From Chryseomonas sp014190935 (GTDB taxonomy: Bacteria > Pseudomonadota > Gammaproteobacteria > Pseudomonadales > Pseudomonadaceae): a stretch of DNA of 64,000 bases. Below, in pieces: positions 62,201 to 64,000 of the stretch. Positions within the stretch are counted from its first letter, which is position 1. The number at the start of each line of letters is the position of its first letter. The notes under the pieces are model-generated. The model had not been told where the DNA came from. It ran no database searches and saw only the letters and a list, made by a program, of their open reading frames with translations. Both the position numbers and the translations under genes were made by a program. The stretch lies in contig NZ_JACHVV010000006.1 in NCBI RefSeq assembly GCF_014190935.1, positions 1 to 64,000 of the forward strand, given 5' to 3'.

Positions 62201-62823
62201 TCCACCTCCGTGGCCAGGGCGTTGACCGCGGCGGCGGCCATGGCACTGCCGCCCCGCCGACCGCGGACGATGACATAGGGCACGCCGCGGCTGTCGGCGG
62301 CCAGGGCATCCTTGGACTCCCGGGCGCCGACGAAGCCCACCGGCATGCCGAGGATCAGCGCCGGCCTGGGCGCCCCGGCGTCGAGCATCTCCAGCAGATA
62401 GAACAGCGCGGTGGGGGCGTTGCCGATCACCACCACGCTGCCGGCCAGGTGCGGCCGCCAGCGCTCCAGGGCCACCGCCGAGCGGGTGTTGCCCTGGGCG
62501 ACTGCCAGTTCGCGGATGCCGTCGTCGTGCAGGGTGCAGATCACCGGGTTGTTCGCCGGCAGCCGGGTGCGGGTAACGCCCTCGGCGACCATGCGTGCAT
62601 CGCAGAGGATGGGCGCGCCGGCCGCCAGGGCCGCGCGACCGGCCGCCCCGGCGCCCGGGGAAAAGGCCAGGTCCTGGACCACGTCGACCATGCCGCAGGC
62701 GTGGATCACCCGCACGGCGAGCTTTTCCAGGTCGGCGGGGATGGCCGAGAGATCGGCCTCGGCGCGGATGGTGGCGAAGGATTGGCGATAGATCGCCTGG
62801 CCGTCGCGTTCGTATTCAAGCAT
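62197..62823 (-). CDS. cobH: Precorrin-8X methylmutase
   Basis: A 208-residue CobH that shifts the C11 methyl to C12. Starts MLEYERDGQAIYRQSFATIRAE; catalytic His in AVRVIHACGMVDVV near 42; NAPTALFYLLEM and GMPVGFVGARESK near the end. ATG 62823 overlaps the cobG stop by eight bases. A longer open frame upstream overlaps cobG and is rejected. Confidence 0.95.
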   Translation of the reverse strand: MLEYERDGQAIYRQSFATIRAEADLSAIPADLEKLAVRVIHACGMVDVVQDLAFSPGAGAAGRAALAAGAPILCDARMVAEGVTRTRLPANNPVICTLHDDGIRELAVAQGNTRSAVALERWRPHLAGSVVVIGNAPTALFYLLEMLDAGAPRPALILGMPVGFVGARESKDALAADSRGVPYVIVRGRRGGSAMAAAAVNALATEVE

Positions 62824-64000
62824 CACTGGGACTCCGGGCCAGCCAGGCGGCGGCCTCGTCGAGGGATAGTTGGGTGGCGCGCCGCCGGCCCGGACCGGGC
62901 TGGGTGGCGTCGCGCACGAAGAGGTCGTAGCAGCCGGGGGCCACAGCCAGCAGGGTGTGGGGCGCCTGTCCGGCCAGGGCGCAGCTGCGCGGGCAACCGG
63001 AGAGGTGCACTTCCACGTCCGCCGGCAGCCGCTCGGCCAGGCGCAGGGCATCGCCCTTGGTGTCGGCCAGGCCCTTGGCGCAGCCCTGGCTGCCGGTACA
63101 GGCGATCAGCCGGGCCAGGGGCGCGGCGGGATCGGTGGTCAGCCCCAGGGTGGCCAGAGCGGCGAGCAGCTCGGGGGCCTGGTCGACCGGCACATCGGGC
63201 AGCAGCAGGCCCTGCCAGGGGGTCAGGTGCAGGTCGCCGTTGCCGAGGTGCTCGGCCAGGTCGGCGACCGCGGCCAGGCTCGTTGCCGGCAGGCGGCCCA
63301 GGGCGGGCTGGGCGCCGATCCAGCAGTGACCCGGCTGACGCTGGGGATGGCTGCCCAGACGCAGCGCGGTTACGGCCGGCGCGCGCGGGCTGCGCGGAAC
63401 AGGCAGCAGGTCCGACCCCGCCAGCAATTCCGCGGCCGGACGCTGCGCCAGCAGCTGGCGCATGCGGCCCTGCTCGGGACCGGCGAGATCGAGAAAGCGA
63501 TGCAGCAACCGCGTGACGGTTGCCACCTCCTGGCCCGGAGCGATCAGCCCAGCCGGCCGGTCCAGCGGGGTACCGGCCAGGCCAAGGACATAGCCCTCGG
63601 CGCGGGCCGACAGCCAGACATCGTGGGGATGATCGAGCCGCGCCAGGGCTTCGCCGCCGTCCAGTTGCAGGGCGAACTTGGGCGACAGGCCATGCAGCCG
63701 GCGGTCGTCTTCCAGCAGGGCGAGCAGCTCGGCGGCCAGGGGGCGGACGTCGCGCAGCTGCTGAGGATCACGACCCGCCGCCGGGCTGAGCAGCAGATTG
63801 CGCACGTCGTCGGCGGCGGGATCGCTGGGGCCGAGACCGGCGGCCTGCAGCTCGGCCACCAAGGCAGCGGCGCCGTCCGGGCGCACGCCGCGCAATTGCA
63901 GGTTGGCCCTGTTGGTCAGCTCCAGTACCCCGTTCGCCCAGCGCGCGCTGGCGGCGGCGATGGCCCGCGCCTGGCCTGCCGCGAGTCGCCCGCCCGGCAA
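62816..64000 (-). CDS. cobG: Precorrin-3B synthase, partial
   Basis: The 5' end is cut by the window edge; 394 residues are seen. It resembles nitrite/sulfite reductase: TNRANLQLRG near the visible start, and siroheme/[4Fe-4S] ligand cysteines in ACTGSQGCAKGLADTKGDA and LSGCPRSCA. CobG uses O2 to make precorrin-3B, which marks this as the aerobic B12 route. Followed by cobH, cobI and cobJ with short overlaps. Confidence 0.93.
   Translation of the reverse strand: MPGGRLAAGQARAIAAASARWANGVLELTNRANLQLRGVRPDGAAALVAELQAAGLGPSDPAADDVRNLLLSPAAGRDPQQLRDVRPLAAELLALLEDDRRLHGLSPKFALQLDGGEALARLDHPHDVWLSARAEGYVLGLAGTPLDRPAGLIAPGQEVATVTRLLHRFLDLAGPEQGRMRQLLAQRPAAELLAGSDLLPVPRSPRAPAVTALRLGSHPQRQPGHCWIGAQPALGRLPATSLAAVADLAEHLGNGDLHLTPWQGLLLPDVPVDQAPELLAALATLGLTTDPAAPLARLIACTGSQGCAKGLADTKGDALRLAERLPADVEVHLSGCPRSCALAGQAPHTLLAVAPGCYDLFVRDATQPGPGRRRATQLSLDEAAAWLARSPSDA

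Overview
The window is high-GC Gammaproteobacterial chromosome and almost certainly Pseudomonas. The evidence is the ilvA/rpiA/serA neighbourhood, a PcaR-controlled pca regulon, gcd beside pqq genes, an aerobic CobGHIJ set and many Pseudomonas-style REP palindromes. The repeat style and gene content would suit the P. oryzihabitans group, but that is only a guess. There are no prophages, insertion sequences, CRISPR arrays, rRNA genes or tRNA genes that I can see.

Layout. 1-5.3 kb: ilvA (partial), rpiA, serA, a fumarylacetoacetate-hydrolase-family gene and two tandem SdiA-regulated beta-propeller proteins. 5.6-14.2 kb: gamma carbonic anhydrase, DASS anion transporter, CoA transferase, PbpG, a Tat-exported beta carbonic anhydrase, a Nudix hydrolase and an AI-2E family permease. 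14.4-24.4 kb: a signalling block with a CHASE/PAS hybrid histidine kinase overlapping a response-regulator diguanylate cyclase, then two tandem PctA-like chemoreceptors. 24.6-36.6 kb: an AEC transporter, then a one-strand glucose oxidation module: gcd (the PQQ enzyme), pqqF and pqqABCDE, followed by a GNAT acetyltransferase and a YncE-like propeller. 37.5-56.2 kb: protocatechuate branch of the beta-ketoadipate pathway (pcaIJFTBDC and pcaRK). The two parts are separated by about 9 kb holding VF530, SPFH/NfeD, a methyltransferase, a TonB receptor and a FecBCDE-like importer. 56.3-64 kb: DUF962 protein, btuFCD-like corrinoid importer behind a cobalamin riboswitch, and cobJ, cobI, cobH, cobG (partial).

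How it fits together. Gcd and the PQQ pathway give periplasmic glucose-to-gluconate oxidation. PcaR boxes lie upstream of pcaI, pcaK and pcaR, so the split pca genes still look like one regulon. The riboswitch links corrinoid import to B12 status beside the synthesis genes.

The least explained part is non-coding DNA. Two copies (7928-8777 and 36704-37497) of an approximately 800-bp composite element have long imperfect terminal inverted repeats and several nested REP palindromes. A 105-bp-period tandem array (46619-47230) is built from one of the same REP motifs. A roughly 125-141-nt hairpin element occurs twice (40159-40299 and 50569-50693), in the same orientation relative to the upstream gene, and shows a compensatory base-pair change.
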